Assembly (NCBI RefSeq): GCF_018595685.2
Contig: NZ_CP092334.1
Span: 710,001 to 774,000, forward strand
Direction: 5' to 3'
DNA length: 64,000 nucleotides
Origin: Flavihumibacter rivuli
GTDB lineage: Bacteria; Bacteroidota; Bacteroidia; Chitinophagales; Chitinophagaceae
Both the position numbers and the translations under genes were made by a program. The notes below the pieces were generated by a model. That model had not been told where the DNA came from, made no database searches, and saw only the letters and a program-made list of their open reading frames with translations. Below are positions 53,525-62,833 of the stretch, one piece after another (position 1 is the first letter of the stretch; every line of letters starts with the position of its first letter).

Positions 53525-54910
53525 ATGAGGATTAGTATTGTATTGGTTTTGGCTTTTTTGTGTCAGGCTGCAGCCGCGCAGCAAGCTTCCATAAAGAAAA
53601 AACTGCCCATCGGGGTTTTTGATAGTGGTACGGGCGGACTCACCATTCTGGAAGCTATTGTTACCCTTGATGCCTTCAATAATGAAACAGGCAAACCCGG
53701 AAGTGATGGTCAACAGGATTTTGAAAGGGAATCCTTCCAGTACCTGGCGGACCAGGCCAATATGCCTTATGGCAACTATGCAGCAGCCAATAAGACAGCC
53801 CTGCTCAAGGAGCACATCCTGAAGAATGTGGACTTCTTCCTCCAGGATAAATATGATACCCGGCAGGAAAATTCCTTTGGCAAGGATGGTAAGCCAAGCG
53901 TTAAGATGGTGGTCATCGCTTGCAATACGGCTACTGCCTATGCCATCACCGATATCAAGGAATATGTTGCCAACCGGAATGCGTCGATGCCAGTGATCGG
54001 GGTGATCGATGCCGGGGTGAAAGCCGCCCTTGAATACCAGCAAAGCCACCCAAAGGGGGCCATTGGGGTTTTCGCAACGGCAGGTACAGTAGCCAGTGAT
54101 GGTTACCCGAGGACACTCAGGGCCATGGCCCAAAAGATGGGCATGGAAGAACCGGTGATCGTAAGTCAGGGTGGATATGGCCTGGCGGAAAGTATCGACC
54201 GAGACTTCAGTTATTATAGTGATACGGTGAAGAATGCCCGCAAGGAATATCGTGGCCCCTCTCTGGCCCATCCCCTTTATCCCATTGATACCAGCCTGCT
54301 GGCCGCCTATCGCTTTAATGCGGAAAATTATAAGCTGCTTTGTGAGTTTGACAATACCGGGAAATGCCTGGATATCCAGTTGAATGATCCTGCCAATTAT
54401 GTCCGTTACCACCTGGTTAGCCTGATGGAAAAGATGAGGAAGGATGATATCCGGCAGCCCCTCAATACCCTTATCCTGGGATGTACGCATTATCCTTACA
54501 TGAAGGATACCATCAGCAATGTCCTGAAGGAATTGTACAATTTCCAGGCCGGCAACCAGTACCCTTACCGTAAATACCTGGCCGACCATGTTGAATTGAT
54601 CGACCCGGGAGTGGAAACGGCAAAGGAGGCCTATATAGCCATGCGCAAACAAAAATTGGAAGTGGGGGGCAAACCTGTAAGTTCAAATGAGTTCTTTATC
54701 AGCGTTCCCAATACGGGATTGAAGGAAGTGGAATTGCAGCCCGATGGCTGGTTTACCTATGCCTATAAGTATGGCCGCAATGCGGGTGAAGGAAAGGAGT
54801 ATGTCAGGTATGTACGCTTTGATAAAGTGAACATAGCGGAAGAAACCTATCAGCGGTTCCGCCAGACCTTGCCGGATGTGTACAAGCGCATACAATCAAC
54901 GCTTAAATAA
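53525..54910 (+). CDS. Exported glutamate racemase homologue
   Basis: 461-residue member of the Asp/Glu racemase superfamily with a signal peptide (MRISIVLVLAFLCQAAAAQQ). GVFDSGTGGLTILEAIV, the first catalytic Cys in VVIACNTATAYA near residue 133, and the second in LILGCTHYPYMKD near 320 match MurI. It is about 190 residues longer than cytosolic MurI and has inserted loops (for example the DGQQDFERESF stretch and residues 210-290). Glutamate racemase normally makes D-Glu in the cytoplasm for peptidoglycan; an exported form is unusual and its role is unknown. Confidence 0.85.
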   Translation: MRISIVLVLAFLCQAAAAQQASIKKKLPIGVFDSGTGGLTILEAIVTLDAFNNETGKPGSDGQQDFERESFQYLADQANMPYGNYAAANKTALLKEHILKNVDFFLQDKYDTRQENSFGKDGKPSVKMVVIACNTATAYAITDIKEYVANRNASMPVIGVIDAGVKAALEYQQSHPKGAIGVFATAGTVASDGYPRTLRAMAQKMGMEEPVIVSQGGYGLAESIDRDFSYYSDTVKNARKEYRGPSLAHPLYPIDTSLLAAYRFNAENYKLLCEFDNTGKCLDIQLNDPANYVRYHLVSLMEKMRKDDIRQPLNTLILGCTHYPYMKDTISNVLKELYNFQAGNQYPYRKYLADHVELIDPGVETAKEAYIAMRKQKLEVGGKPVSSNEFFISVPNTGLKEVELQPDGWFTYAYKYGRNAGEGKEYVRYVRFDKVNIAEETYQRFRQTLPDVYKRIQSTLK

Positions 54911-54956
54911 ATTGGTCAAGTCCGGAATTTTTCTTCCAAAGCTCAACGCAATTGAT

Positions 54957-55868
54957 ATGCATAAATGGCTGGGATTAACTGCAATTACCATGATGTTCCT
55001 GAATAGCTCCTGTGACCAGCAGGGGAGTAAGCCAACTGACCTGAGGTCAGGTGTGGAGGCCGTATTGAAAAGTGACAGTGCCATATTTGGCTTGGCATTC
55101 AAAGACCTCAGCACGGGTGAAACCCTTTTCATCAATGAGAAGGAATCCTTTCATGCTGCCAGTACCATGAAGACGCCTGTGATGATAGAAGTATATAAGC
55201 AGGCGGCAAAGGGGATATTCTCGCTTAACGACTCAATAGAAGTAAAGAACAGTTTCAGCAGCATAGTGGATAGCAGTCCCTATTCCCTTGATTCAACCGA
55301 TGACAGTGAGAAAGAATTATACAAGGTGCTTGGATCCAAAAGGACCATCTATCAGCTGACATACGACATGATCATCTATAGCAGCAACCTTGCTACCAAT
55401 ATGGTCATTGAATTGGTGAAAGCAGATAGTGTGATGCAGACCATGCGTTCCATTGGGGCCAATGATATCAGGGTATTGCGTGGGGTGGAAGATTCCAAGG
55501 CTTTCCAGAAAGGCCTGAACAATACCACCACTGCCTATGACCTCCTGTTGATCTTTGAGAAAATGGCCAAAGGGGAACTGGTTGACCAGGCTTCCTCTGA
55601 TGCCATGATCAGGATCCTGCTCGACCAGCATTTCAATGAGATCATTCCTGCTGAATTGCCTGCTGAAGTAAAAGTTGCGCATAAGACAGGATCAATCAAT
55701 GGTATCCAACACGATTCAGGTATTGTGTTCCTGCCCGATGGAAGGAAGTATGTATTGGTACTGCTTTCCAGGTTCAAAGGACCTGAGTCGGTTCCGGTAG
55801 CGCAAATGTCCAAAGCATCAAAGCTAATCTACGATCATGTTGTGAAGCGGGCAGGCGCTTCCAAATAA
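54957..55868 (+). CDS. Class A beta-lactamase-like serine hydrolase, lipoprotein
   Basis: 303-residue lipoprotein; MHKWLGLTAITMMFLNSSC puts the lipidated Cys at about residue 19. The Ser-x-x-Lys motif is HAASTMKTPVMIEVY, the SxN motif is IYSSNLATNMVIEL, and the KTG motif is AHKTGSINGIQHDSG. The omega-loop stretch RGVEDSKAFQKGLNN does not clearly carry the Glu166-Asn170 pair in the standard place, so penicillinase activity is uncertain. ATG 54957 is chosen over a longer frame that overlaps the racemase gene and would hide the lipobox. 46 nt behind the racemase; probably one operon. Confidence 0.85.
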   Translation: MHKWLGLTAITMMFLNSSCDQQGSKPTDLRSGVEAVLKSDSAIFGLAFKDLSTGETLFINEKESFHAASTMKTPVMIEVYKQAAKGIFSLNDSIEVKNSFSSIVDSSPYSLDSTDDSEKELYKVLGSKRTIYQLTYDMIIYSSNLATNMVIELVKADSVMQTMRSIGANDIRVLRGVEDSKAFQKGLNNTTTAYDLLLIFEKMAKGELVDQASSDAMIRILLDQHFNEIIPAELPAEVKVAHKTGSINGIQHDSGIVFLPDGRKYVLVLLSRFKGPESVPVAQMSKASKLIYDHVVKRAGASK

Positions 55869-55918
55869 TTACCTTCTCTTTTACCTATTACGGGTGGTCA
55901 TCACTTCAAGATTTGCCA

Positions 55919-57337
55919 ATGAACAACAATAAAGGGTTGAACAGGTCGCTGGGATTACAGTATGTAATTGGGGTAGTGATCGCCAATATCATAGGCTCAG
56001 GTGTTTACAAGAAAGTTGCACCCATGTCAGCTGAGTTGGGGTCTTCGGGTTGGGTGCTGGTGGCCTGGGCAGTGGCTGGACTGGTGACCATTTGTGGGGC
56101 CTTGTGTAATGCGGAAGTGGCAGGATTGCTGGCCAATACCGGTGGTGAGTTCGCCTATTATAAAAAGATATATAACCGGTTCTTTGCCTTCATGTTTGGC
56201 TGGTCGCTCTTTGCTGTGATTCAGACAGCAGCCATTTCATCTATTGCCTACATCTTTGCCCAGTCTGTTGACAGTATCTTCCATCTGCCGCCTGTTTTAG
56301 CTTCACTCAAGGAATGGAATATAGGGGGTGTATTTTATCCATTCGCTGATTTCCCCGTCAAACTCGTGGCGATTGCCTTGATCATCTTGCTCACCTTCAT
56401 CAATAGCAGGGGGGTGAAGACAGGGGCAGGTGTGAGCAATGCCATCCTGATGATGGTCTTTGCCGGGATCCTGATCATTATTGTATTTGGGCTGGGCAGT
56501 GGCCATGCCGACCTGGGCAGGAGTGTTGACTTCTCCTCAACCGGCGATAAGGCTATTTCCATCAGTCCATTTTTTACAGCCATGCTTGCAGCCTTCTGGG
56601 CCTACCAGGGATGGTATTCCATTGGGTTCATTGGTGGGGAAGTGAAAGATGCCAAAACCATCCTCCCCAAAGGGATCGTGATAGGAGTACTCATTATCAT
56701 CATCACCTATTTATTGATCAATGCCACCTACCTGGCCCTGCTCTCAAATGTGGAGTTGACGGCTATCTACCAGGCAGGGAATAAAATAGCAGCGATCGAA
56801 GCAGTTAAAGTATTCTGGGGGGAGAACGGCGCCTTATTCATATCCATCCTGATCATCCTCACTACTCTTGGATGCACGAATGCCACCATCCTCACTGCTG
56901 CGCGTCCTTATTATGCAATGGCCAAAGAAGGTTTGTTCTTCAGGCCTGTGGCAAGGCTGAATAATGCCCAGGCTCCGGTGAATAGCCTGGTATTACAATG
57001 TATTTGGGCTTCAGTATTGGTGTTGTCAGGTAGTTTTGATCAACTATCCGATATGGTGATCTTTGGCGTATTCCTCTACTATGGCGCTACAGCCCTGGGT
57101 GTGTTCATCCTGAGAAGGACCATGCCCGATGCCCCCAGGCCCTACAAGGTTTGGGCCTACCCCGTACTGCCAGCTTTATTTGTATTCTTTTGTGTCCTGT
57201 TAATGCTGAACACATTCGTCGCAAGACCCAGGGAAGCCATACTAGGCCTGGTGCTGATGATGAGCGGGGTGCCGATGTATTTCTGGTTTACCCGTAAGAA
57301 CAGGCAGCAGGAACAACCAACTGAGGTCGATCAATAG
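55919..57337 (+). CDS. APC-family amino acid permease
   Basis: 472-residue inner-membrane transporter with about twelve helices. The start is GLQYVIGVVIANIIGSGVYK, which has the family's GSG motif in helix 1. NAEVAGLLANTGGEFAYYKKIYN and AFWAYQGWYSIGFIGGEVKDA follow, the latter the helix 6 consensus. Closest in pattern to the L-type/LAT-like exchangers of Bacteroidota; the amino acid is unknown. The ATG at 55919 is preferred over a TTG two codons upstream. Confidence 0.88.
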   Translation: MNNNKGLNRSLGLQYVIGVVIANIIGSGVYKKVAPMSAELGSSGWVLVAWAVAGLVTICGALCNAEVAGLLANTGGEFAYYKKIYNRFFAFMFGWSLFAVIQTAAISSIAYIFAQSVDSIFHLPPVLASLKEWNIGGVFYPFADFPVKLVAIALIILLTFINSRGVKTGAGVSNAILMMVFAGILIIIVFGLGSGHADLGRSVDFSSTGDKAISISPFFTAMLAAFWAYQGWYSIGFIGGEVKDAKTILPKGIVIGVLIIIITYLLINATYLALLSNVELTAIYQAGNKIAAIEAVKVFWGENGALFISILIILTTLGCTNATILTAARPYYAMAKEGLFFRPVARLNNAQAPVNSLVLQCIWASVLVLSGSFDQLSDMVIFGVFLYYGATALGVFILRRTMPDAPRPYKVWAYPVLPALFVFFCVLLMLNTFVARPREAILGLVLMMSGVPMYFWFTRKNRQQEQPTEVDQ

Positions 57338-57356
57338 ATTCTGTAGAGCCTATACC

Positions 57357-57404
57357 GAAATAACCCCAACCAGTATGCTTACTGATACTGGTTGGGGTTA
57401 TTTC
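57357..57404. terminator. Strong bidirectional terminator, 20-bp stem
   Basis: Perfect 20-bp inverted repeat (stem begins GAAATAACCCCAACCAGTAT) with an 8-nt loop between the permease and the convergent SnoaL-like gene. Longest perfect hairpin seen in the window. Confidence 0.88.
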
Positions 57405-57406
57405 AT

Positions 57407-57964
57407 TCAATTACTTGGGGCTGCTGCATTGATCGGCACCCGGTCAATATATTGGATTACCCTGTCCACTTTGTCATTGGCATTAAAATGCATGTCCACA
57501 TGCATCCACTGGGTCATACTTTTCCCTGATTTGTATTTGGCATTAACCTGGTACCAGCCCAATAACCAGATGCCGGGCTGTTCAACGCTTTGGGGCTGTT
57601 TTACGTTAATGGGAAGGAAAACATGGTTGGAGAAGGTAAGGGAGTCGATCACTTCCATTCTCCTCTTTTTCCAGTAAGCAGTGATGGCGGCTTTGCCTGA
57701 AATACTATCCCCGCTGTTCCATACATAAACAGCATTGTCGGCATAATTCTTCAACCAACCATCAACATCACCTGCTGACAAGGCCGCAAGCGCTTGTTTT
57801 CCCATCTCTATATACTTTGGATCCGCAAATTCTGCCGACGGGTTGACATATGCGGTTGTCTGGCCCTTGCCTGATTCGTCCCCGGATTTTTTTTCATCAG
57901 CCGGCTGATTGTTACAGGCAATAAAGAACAGGGAACTCATTCCCCAAAATAGCAGCTTTTTCAT
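57407..57964 (-). CDS. SnoaL/NTF2-like lipoprotein
   Basis: 185 residues. MKKLLFWGMSSLFFIAC is a lipoprotein signal with Cys17, followed by a linker rich in Lys, Asp and Gly. The C-terminal domain is a cystatin-like SnoaL/DUF4440 fold: MGKQALAALSAGDVDGWLKNYADNAVYVWNSGDSISGKAAITAYW. Fold members bind small hydrophobic ligands or act as simple enzymes; function is unknown here. Confidence 0.8.
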   Translation of the reverse strand: MKKLLFWGMSSLFFIACNNQPADEKKSGDESGKGQTTAYVNPSAEFADPKYIEMGKQALAALSAGDVDGWLKNYADNAVYVWNSGDSISGKAAITAYWKKRRMEVIDSLTFSNHVFLPINVKQPQSVEQPGIWLLGWYQVNAKYKSGKSMTQWMHVDMHFNANDKVDRVIQYIDRVPINAAAPSN

Positions 57965-58247
57965 TTTAATGAGTTTTAAGGATGGAAATGAAGTACAGGT
58001 TGGGTAGCGAGGTTAAAAAGGGGAAGGGTTAAAGGTGGGTGGATTGTTATACTGAATGTAAGGAATTTTATGCTAATCCAGAAAGTTATCCTGTGGGCAG
58101 TGGGTATTATGGATGTCCCTGGATTTGAACCACTCCCATGGACAAGCGAACCCTGATTAGGGATTTGTTAGGATCTAATTTTATATTTTTAAAGAGAAAG
58201 GCGGAGTGTAATTGCCTTGAAAAAGTAAAAGCGAAACCTGAAAAATT

Positions 58248-58826
58248 ATGATCAGTGATGTCAAGATCCTGAAAAAGGAACTCCTGTCGGATAATTGGTA
58301 TGTGCTTAATAAGTTCACTTTCCAGTATAGTAAGAAGGATGGATCTGTTTGCCAGCAGGTGAGGGAAGCATATGATAGGGGAAATGGAGCCGTGATCCTT
58401 TTGTATAATAAAGAAAAAAGAAAGGTGGTGCTGACCCGGCAATTCAGGCTGCCGACCTATATCAACGGGAACCCTGGCGGTATGATGATCGAGGCCTGTG
58501 CCGGCTTGCTGGACCTGGATAACCCGGAGGATTGCATCCGCCGCGAAACCGAGGAAGAAACCGGTTACAGGATTTCTGAGGTAAGGAAGGTCTACGAGGC
58601 ATATATGTCGCCGGGCTCTGTAACTGAGATCCTTCACTTCTTTGTAGCGGCCTATTCACCTGAAATGCGGGTCAATGAAGGGGGAGGGGCTGCACATGAG
58701 GACGAGAACATAGAGGTCCTGGAGATCGGTTTTGATGAAGCAATGCAGATGGTGGCGACCGGCGAGATCAGGGATGCCAAGACCATCATGCTGCTACAGT
58801 ATGCGGCATTGAATCAATTAGTCTGA
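58248..58826 (+). CDS. Nudix hydrolase, NudK-like (GDP-mannose pyrophosphatase)
   Basis: 192-residue Nudix protein. The Nudix box is [20 protein letters not shown] followed by TGY, with a short insertion like that of E. coli Nud[23 protein letters not shown] and [18 protein letters not shown] also match NudK rather than ADP-ribose pyrophosphatase, although the two activities are close. It hydrolyses a nucleoside diphosphate sugar, probably GDP-mannose. The AsmA-like gene follows after 45 nt, but a -7-like box between them suggests a separate start. Confidence 0.85.
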   Translation: MISDVKILKKELLSDNWYVLNKFTFQYSKKDGSVCQQVREAYDRGNGAVILLYNKEKRKVVLTRQFRLPTYINGNPGGMMIEACAGLLDLDNPEDCIRRETEEETGYRISEVRKVYEAYMSPGSVTEILHFFVAAYSPEMRVNEGGGAAHEDENIEVLEIGFDEAMQMVATGEIRDAKTIMLLQYAALNQLV

Positions 58827-58836
58827 TCAATAATGG

Positions 58837-58844
58837 TATCTTCG
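58837..58844 (+). promoter_or_regulatory. Putative -7 box for the AsmA-like gene
   Basis: TATCTTCG, the same variant seen before the transaldolase gene, 27 nt before the ATG. No clear -33 element. Confidence 0.4.
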
Positions 58845-58871
58845 CATTCGAACCACTTTTAATTTGTTTGG

Positions 58872-61800
58872 ATGATGAGGATGTTCCTGAAAATCCTGAA
58901 ATACATCGGGATCGGGTTGGTAGTTTTTATTGCGATTCTTTTCCTTTTGCCTGTTCTCTTTCCTGGTAAAGTAGCAGATAACATCAAGTTGTGGGCTAAC
59001 CAGTCAATTGATGGTAAACTCGAATTCAGGAAGGCGCGGCTTTCATTTTTCAGTCATTTCCCGACCCTTACACTTACATTATATGATTTCTCCCTGACCG
59101 GTTCCAAGCCATTTGAAAAGGATACCCTGCTGGCAGGGGAAGCCCTGGGTTTTGGGTTGAACCTGGCTTCCCTTTTTTCCGACCGTGTTACCGTTGACCG
59201 GTTTTATGTGGATAAGGCGCTCATCAATATTTTGGTTGATGAGAATGGTGCTGCCAATTACAATATCTACAAAGGCAAGACAGAAACCAAGGCTGTTGCA
59301 GGTGCAGATACTTCTTCCACACAAATGAAGATCAAAGGCATTTTCATTGCTGATAGCCGGGTACGCTATAATGACCAATCACTGCCCATGACGATCATTG
59401 CCGATGGTTTCGATTATGAAGGTCATGGTGATATGGATCGGGCAGAATTTGAACTGGCATCAAACTTCCATGCCGATAGTCTTGATTTCAGCTACGATGG
59501 CACACCGTATATTTTGAGGCGTCGCGTGGAAGCCGACCTTATTACCGGTGTCAATACTTCTTCCCTGGTATTCAGGTTCCAGAAGAATAACCTGATGGTC
59601 AATAGACTTCCCGTTGATTTTTCAGGTATGATGACCATCCTTAAGGATGGTTATGATATTGACCTGAAGGTCATTTCCGGCATTACCGACTTCGGGAATA
59701 TCTTTTCCGTGCTACCGCCGGAATACGATCCCTGGTTCAGGGAAACCAGTTTTAGTGGTACCAGCAGGATCACACTTGACCTGAAAGGAGGCTATAGGGC
59801 TGGTACGGGTCAGGCTCCTGACCTGCTCCTTGCCCTCTGGGTGAGGAATGGGATGATCCGCCATAAGAATGCCCCAAAACCATTGGAACAGGTACACCTG
59901 GCGGGAACACTTAGCTTACCCGGCCTTAACGTGGATAGCCTGGTCATCAGGGCAGATACGATCGCATTTGGGTTGGATGGTTCAGTGACCAAAGCAAGGG
60001 GGGTATGGAAGGGATTGGAAAGACCATTTATTCAGCTTGATTTGGAGAGTAAACTTGATTTGGGTATGCTGGACCAGGCACTGGGGCTTTCTGCTGTTGA
60101 TATGAAAGGGAAACTGGAACTGCAGGCAAAGGCAGAGGGTGTCTACGAATTAGGCCAAAACCCCGCCAGTTTCCGTCCGGATACCATCCTGATTTCCATC
60201 CCGAATTATGATTTCAGGGCTACTATCGGTAATGGCTACCTGAAATTCGAAGAACTTCCCTTGCCGCTCCGTGACCTGGGTGCTGGTATTCAATCTGCCT
60301 GTACCAATGGCAGGTGGCAGGATATCCGGCTGGATGTTGATAGACTGAACGCCCGTGTAGGGGATGGTTCGATCCAGGGTAATTTGAAGTTGGAAGGGCT
60401 TGATCGAATGCGGGTAGATGGACAACTGAATGCAGCCTTGCAAATGGAGGATATAACCAGGTCTCTTCCGCTGGATGGATATGAAATGGGAGGAAGGTTG
60501 GATGCCATTGTCAAGGTGAATGGTCAGTATGATCCGAAGGGTAAGGATTTCCCGGTGATGGATGGCAAGGTCAAATGGCAGGATGGAACCCTCAAGACGC
60601 CCTGGTATCCCGCTGCTTTGAAGCAACTTAACCTTGATGGGGGTATTGCCTCAGCAAGGGGTAATTATAGCGATGTCGCTATCAGGATCCAGCCATTGAG
60701 GTTTGAGTTGGATGGCCAGCCGTTCTGGATGGAATCCACATTGACAAACCTGAATGACCTGACTTATGATATCAAGGCCAAAGGTGTGTTGGACCTGGGT
60801 AAGATTTACCAGGTCTTTGCTGTACAGGATTATAGCCTGAAAGGATTGCTGGAAGCGGACCTTGCATTGGCCGGCAGGCAGTCTGATGCTATGGCCGGAA
60901 GGGTAAGGCGATTGAACAACAGTGGTGTCCTCCGGTTCAGGGACCTGGAATTGCGGTCGGTTGCTTATCCTGCGCCCTTCCTGCTGTCAAAGGGACAGCT
61001 GGAGTTTCGTCAGGACAAGGCCTGGTTGCGCAATTGTTCCCTGCACTACCTCCAGAACCAATTCTTGCTGAATGGATACATCAGGAATATTGTCGGGTAT
61101 TGGTTGCAGGACGGTGTTTTGCAGGGGGAGTTTACCCTTCGTTCAGATAAAATGGTCGTTGATGATTTTATGGCATTTTCCGATAGTGACAGTACATCCC
61201 GGCAGGTCTATGCAGAGGGCAGTAGTGGCACTGTGCTGATACCCCACAATCTTGACCTTAGGTTGAACAGCGCCATTAAGCAGGTGGAATTTGGGAAGTC
61301 GATGATCAGTGATTTCAAAAGTTCAATGTTGATGTCAAATGGAAAGCTTTTGCTCGATGGTGCTGGTTTCAGGATTGCTGGAGCCAGGGTGGACCTGGGC
61401 GCCAGTTATATTCCTGCCGGTCCATCAAGGGCTGATTTCACCTTCACGCTGAAAGCCGATTCATTTGATGTGCAGAGGGCATACAGGGAGGTTAGCCTGT
61501 TCAGGGAAATGGCGAGTTCTGCTGCCAAGGCATCAGGGTTGGTTTCAGTGGATTATTCCCTTGCCGGCCGATTAAATGCGGAAATGCAACCGGTCTATCC
61601 TTCCATCAAAGGGAAAGGAGTGGTTACCCTGGAGCAGGTGAAAGTGAATGGACTGAAATTATTTGGGGCAGTAAGTAAGGCAACAGGTAAGGATAGCATC
61701 AACAATCCCAACCTGAAGGCAGTAGTGATAAAATCTTCCATCCAAAACAATATCATCACCATTGAACGCACCAGGATGAAAGTTTTTGGCTTCCGGCCCA

Positions 61801-61985
61801 GGATCGAAGGCCAGACCTCCCTCGACGGCCGCTTGAATTTGAAATTCCGTTTGGGGCTTCCGCCTTTTGGCCTGATCGGTATCCCCATGACCATCACCGG
61901 AACGGCCGATAACCCCCTTGTTAAGGTTCGCAAGGGTAGGGATGAGGATAAATTGGAAGAAGTCCTGGACGAAAGCGGGAATTAA
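58872..61985 (+). CDS. AsmA-family protein
   Basis: 1037 residues with one N-terminal membrane helix (IGIGLVVFIAILFLLPVLFPG) and a long periplasmic part. The first 120 residues match the AsmA N-domain (LEFRKARLSFFSHFPTLTLTLYDFSLTG). The C-terminal region (LPPFGLIGIPMTITGTADNP) is the usual AsmA_2/DUF3971-type end. Repeating beta strands suggest the hydrophobic-groove fold now proposed for lipid transfer between membranes. It is shorter than TamB, and no tamL-like gene adjoins. Confidence 0.88.
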   Translation: MMRMFLKILKYIGIGLVVFIAILFLLPVLFPGKVADNIKLWANQSIDGKLEFRKARLSFFSHFPTLTLTLYDFSLTGSKPFEKDTLLAGEALGFGLNLASLFSDRVTVDRFYVDKALINILVDENGAANYNIYKGKTETKAVAGADTSSTQMKIKGIFIADSRVRYNDQSLPMTIIADGFDYEGHGDMDRAEFELASNFHADSLDFSYDGTPYILRRRVEADLITGVNTSSLVFRFQKNNLMVNRLPVDFSGMMTILKDGYDIDLKVISGITDFGNIFSVLPPEYDPWFRETSFSGTSRITLDLKGGYRAGTGQAPDLLLALWVRNGMIRHKNAPKPLEQVHLAGTLSLPGLNVDSLVIRADTIAFGLDGSVTKARGVWKGLERPFIQLDLESKLDLGMLDQALGLSAVDMKGKLELQAKAEGVYELGQNPASFRPDTILISIPNYDFRATIGNGYLKFEELPLPLRDLGAGIQSACTNGRWQDIRLDVDRLNARVGDGSIQGNLKLEGLDRMRVDGQLNAALQMEDITRSLPLDGYEMGGRLDAIVKVNGQYDPKGKDFPVMDGKVKWQDGTLKTPWYPAALKQLNLDGGIASARGNYSDVAIRIQPLRFELDGQPFWMESTLTNLNDLTYDIKAKGVLDLGKIYQVFAVQDYSLKGLLEADLALAGRQSDAMAGRVRRLNNSGVLRFRDLELRSVAYPAPFLLSKGQLEFRQDKAWLRNCSLHYLQNQFLLNGYIRNIVGYWLQDGVLQGEFTLRSDKMVVDDFMAFSDSDSTSRQVYAEGSSGTVLIPHNLDLRLNSAIKQVEFGKSMISDFKSSMLMSNGKLLLDGAGFRIAGARVDLGASYIPAGPSRADFTFTLKADSFDVQRAYREVSLFREMASSAAKASGLVSVDYSLAGRLNAEMQPVYPSIKGKGVVTLEQVKVNGLKLFGAVSKATGKDSINNPNLKAVVIKSSIQNNIITIERTRMKVFGFRPRIEGQTSLDGRLNLKFRLGLPPFGLIGIPMTITGTADNPLVKVRKGRDEDKLEEVLDESGN

Positions 61986-62010
61986 GCCAGAACAGGCTTA
62001 AATTACTGCA

Positions 62011-62673
62011 ATGCGAAGCAGGAAATTCTTTGGTGAGAAAAGGGGTGGGACCACTAAGCTACTTTATTCCCTTGGGGTAATACTGTTGTTCAGTGGCATG
62101 ATTACGCTTGGGCCTTCTTGTGCAAAGGAATACAGTATAGAAGGTAGGGATACTGCAGATGGACCGCTTCGACCCGATTCAACCATTCAGGTAGATACCA
62201 GTACTACAGAGGATTCATTGCCTGCACAATTGTTGGTGATTCCATCCTGTTCTGTTTGTGATAGCACCAAGCCAATGGAATTACAGCAATGGCGTTTCAA
62301 GGTAGGCAACAGCTGGCTTTGTGGGCCGATTACCCGCGCCATCATTAGCCCTGAAAAGGATGCCATGACCTTCTTTGGGCCTTCTGCCTGCTCCCCTGAT
62401 TCAGGGGCAGTATTCACCGCTTACCTGGATGGCGACAAGCTTGATCGTGACCGGCAGAACCTTCAGATCTACAAAGTTTCTTTTTACTACTACGATAATT
62501 ATGGCACGGACAGGTTGTTGAAGTCCTATATGCCCCATCCGTTCTTTCTCCAGATAGACCGGTATGATCATGCCAGCGCCATTGCCCATGGCCGGTTTTC
62601 CGGTTTTTGTTATACCCCAAAAGGTGATAGTGTGTTGGTCAGCGATGGTGCTTTTTCCATCCGGTTCAATTAA
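62011..62673 (+). CDS. Hypothetical lipoprotein
   Basis: 220 residues; a basic start and hydrophobic stretch end in a lipobox-like LGPSCAKEYS, Cys near residue 37. The mature part carries a CxxC pair (PSCSVCDS) and further cysteines. No family was recognised. It lies 25 nt after the AsmA-like gene and is likely co-transcribed. Confidence 0.7.
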   Translation: MRSRKFFGEKRGGTTKLLYSLGVILLFSGMITLGPSCAKEYSIEGRDTADGPLRPDSTIQVDTSTTEDSLPAQLLVIPSCSVCDSTKPMELQQWRFKVGNSWLCGPITRAIISPEKDAMTFFGPSACSPDSGAVFTAYLDGDKLDRDRQNLQIYKVSFYYYDNYGTDRLLKSYMPHPFFLQIDRYDHASAIAHGRFSGFCYTPKGDSVLVSDGAFSIRFN

Positions 62674-62833
62674 CCGTTGCCGGGGTTAGATCAGCGTTTG
62701 ACCACCGCTTCTCCTGCAAATGGGGCGGTTCCCTAAAACTTCAGTTGATGTTACATTTTTTCCAGTTCATGTTGGAAGGCCTGTTTTAAGGCTGAATGAA
62801 TCCTGAGTTTTGCTGGCATTAAACCTTATCATC

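Noticed and set aside
58107..58175. tRNA-like T-loop (reverse-strand GGTTCAAATCC) near 58.13 kb
   Set aside because: Only three of five T-stem pairs form, no matching acceptor or anticodon arm can be drawn, and no integrase is nearby. It could be a degraded attachment site, but there is no support.
58107..58637. 176-codon reverse open frame over the NudK gene
   Set aside because: It is antisense to a clear Nudix gene and has no recognisable motifs.
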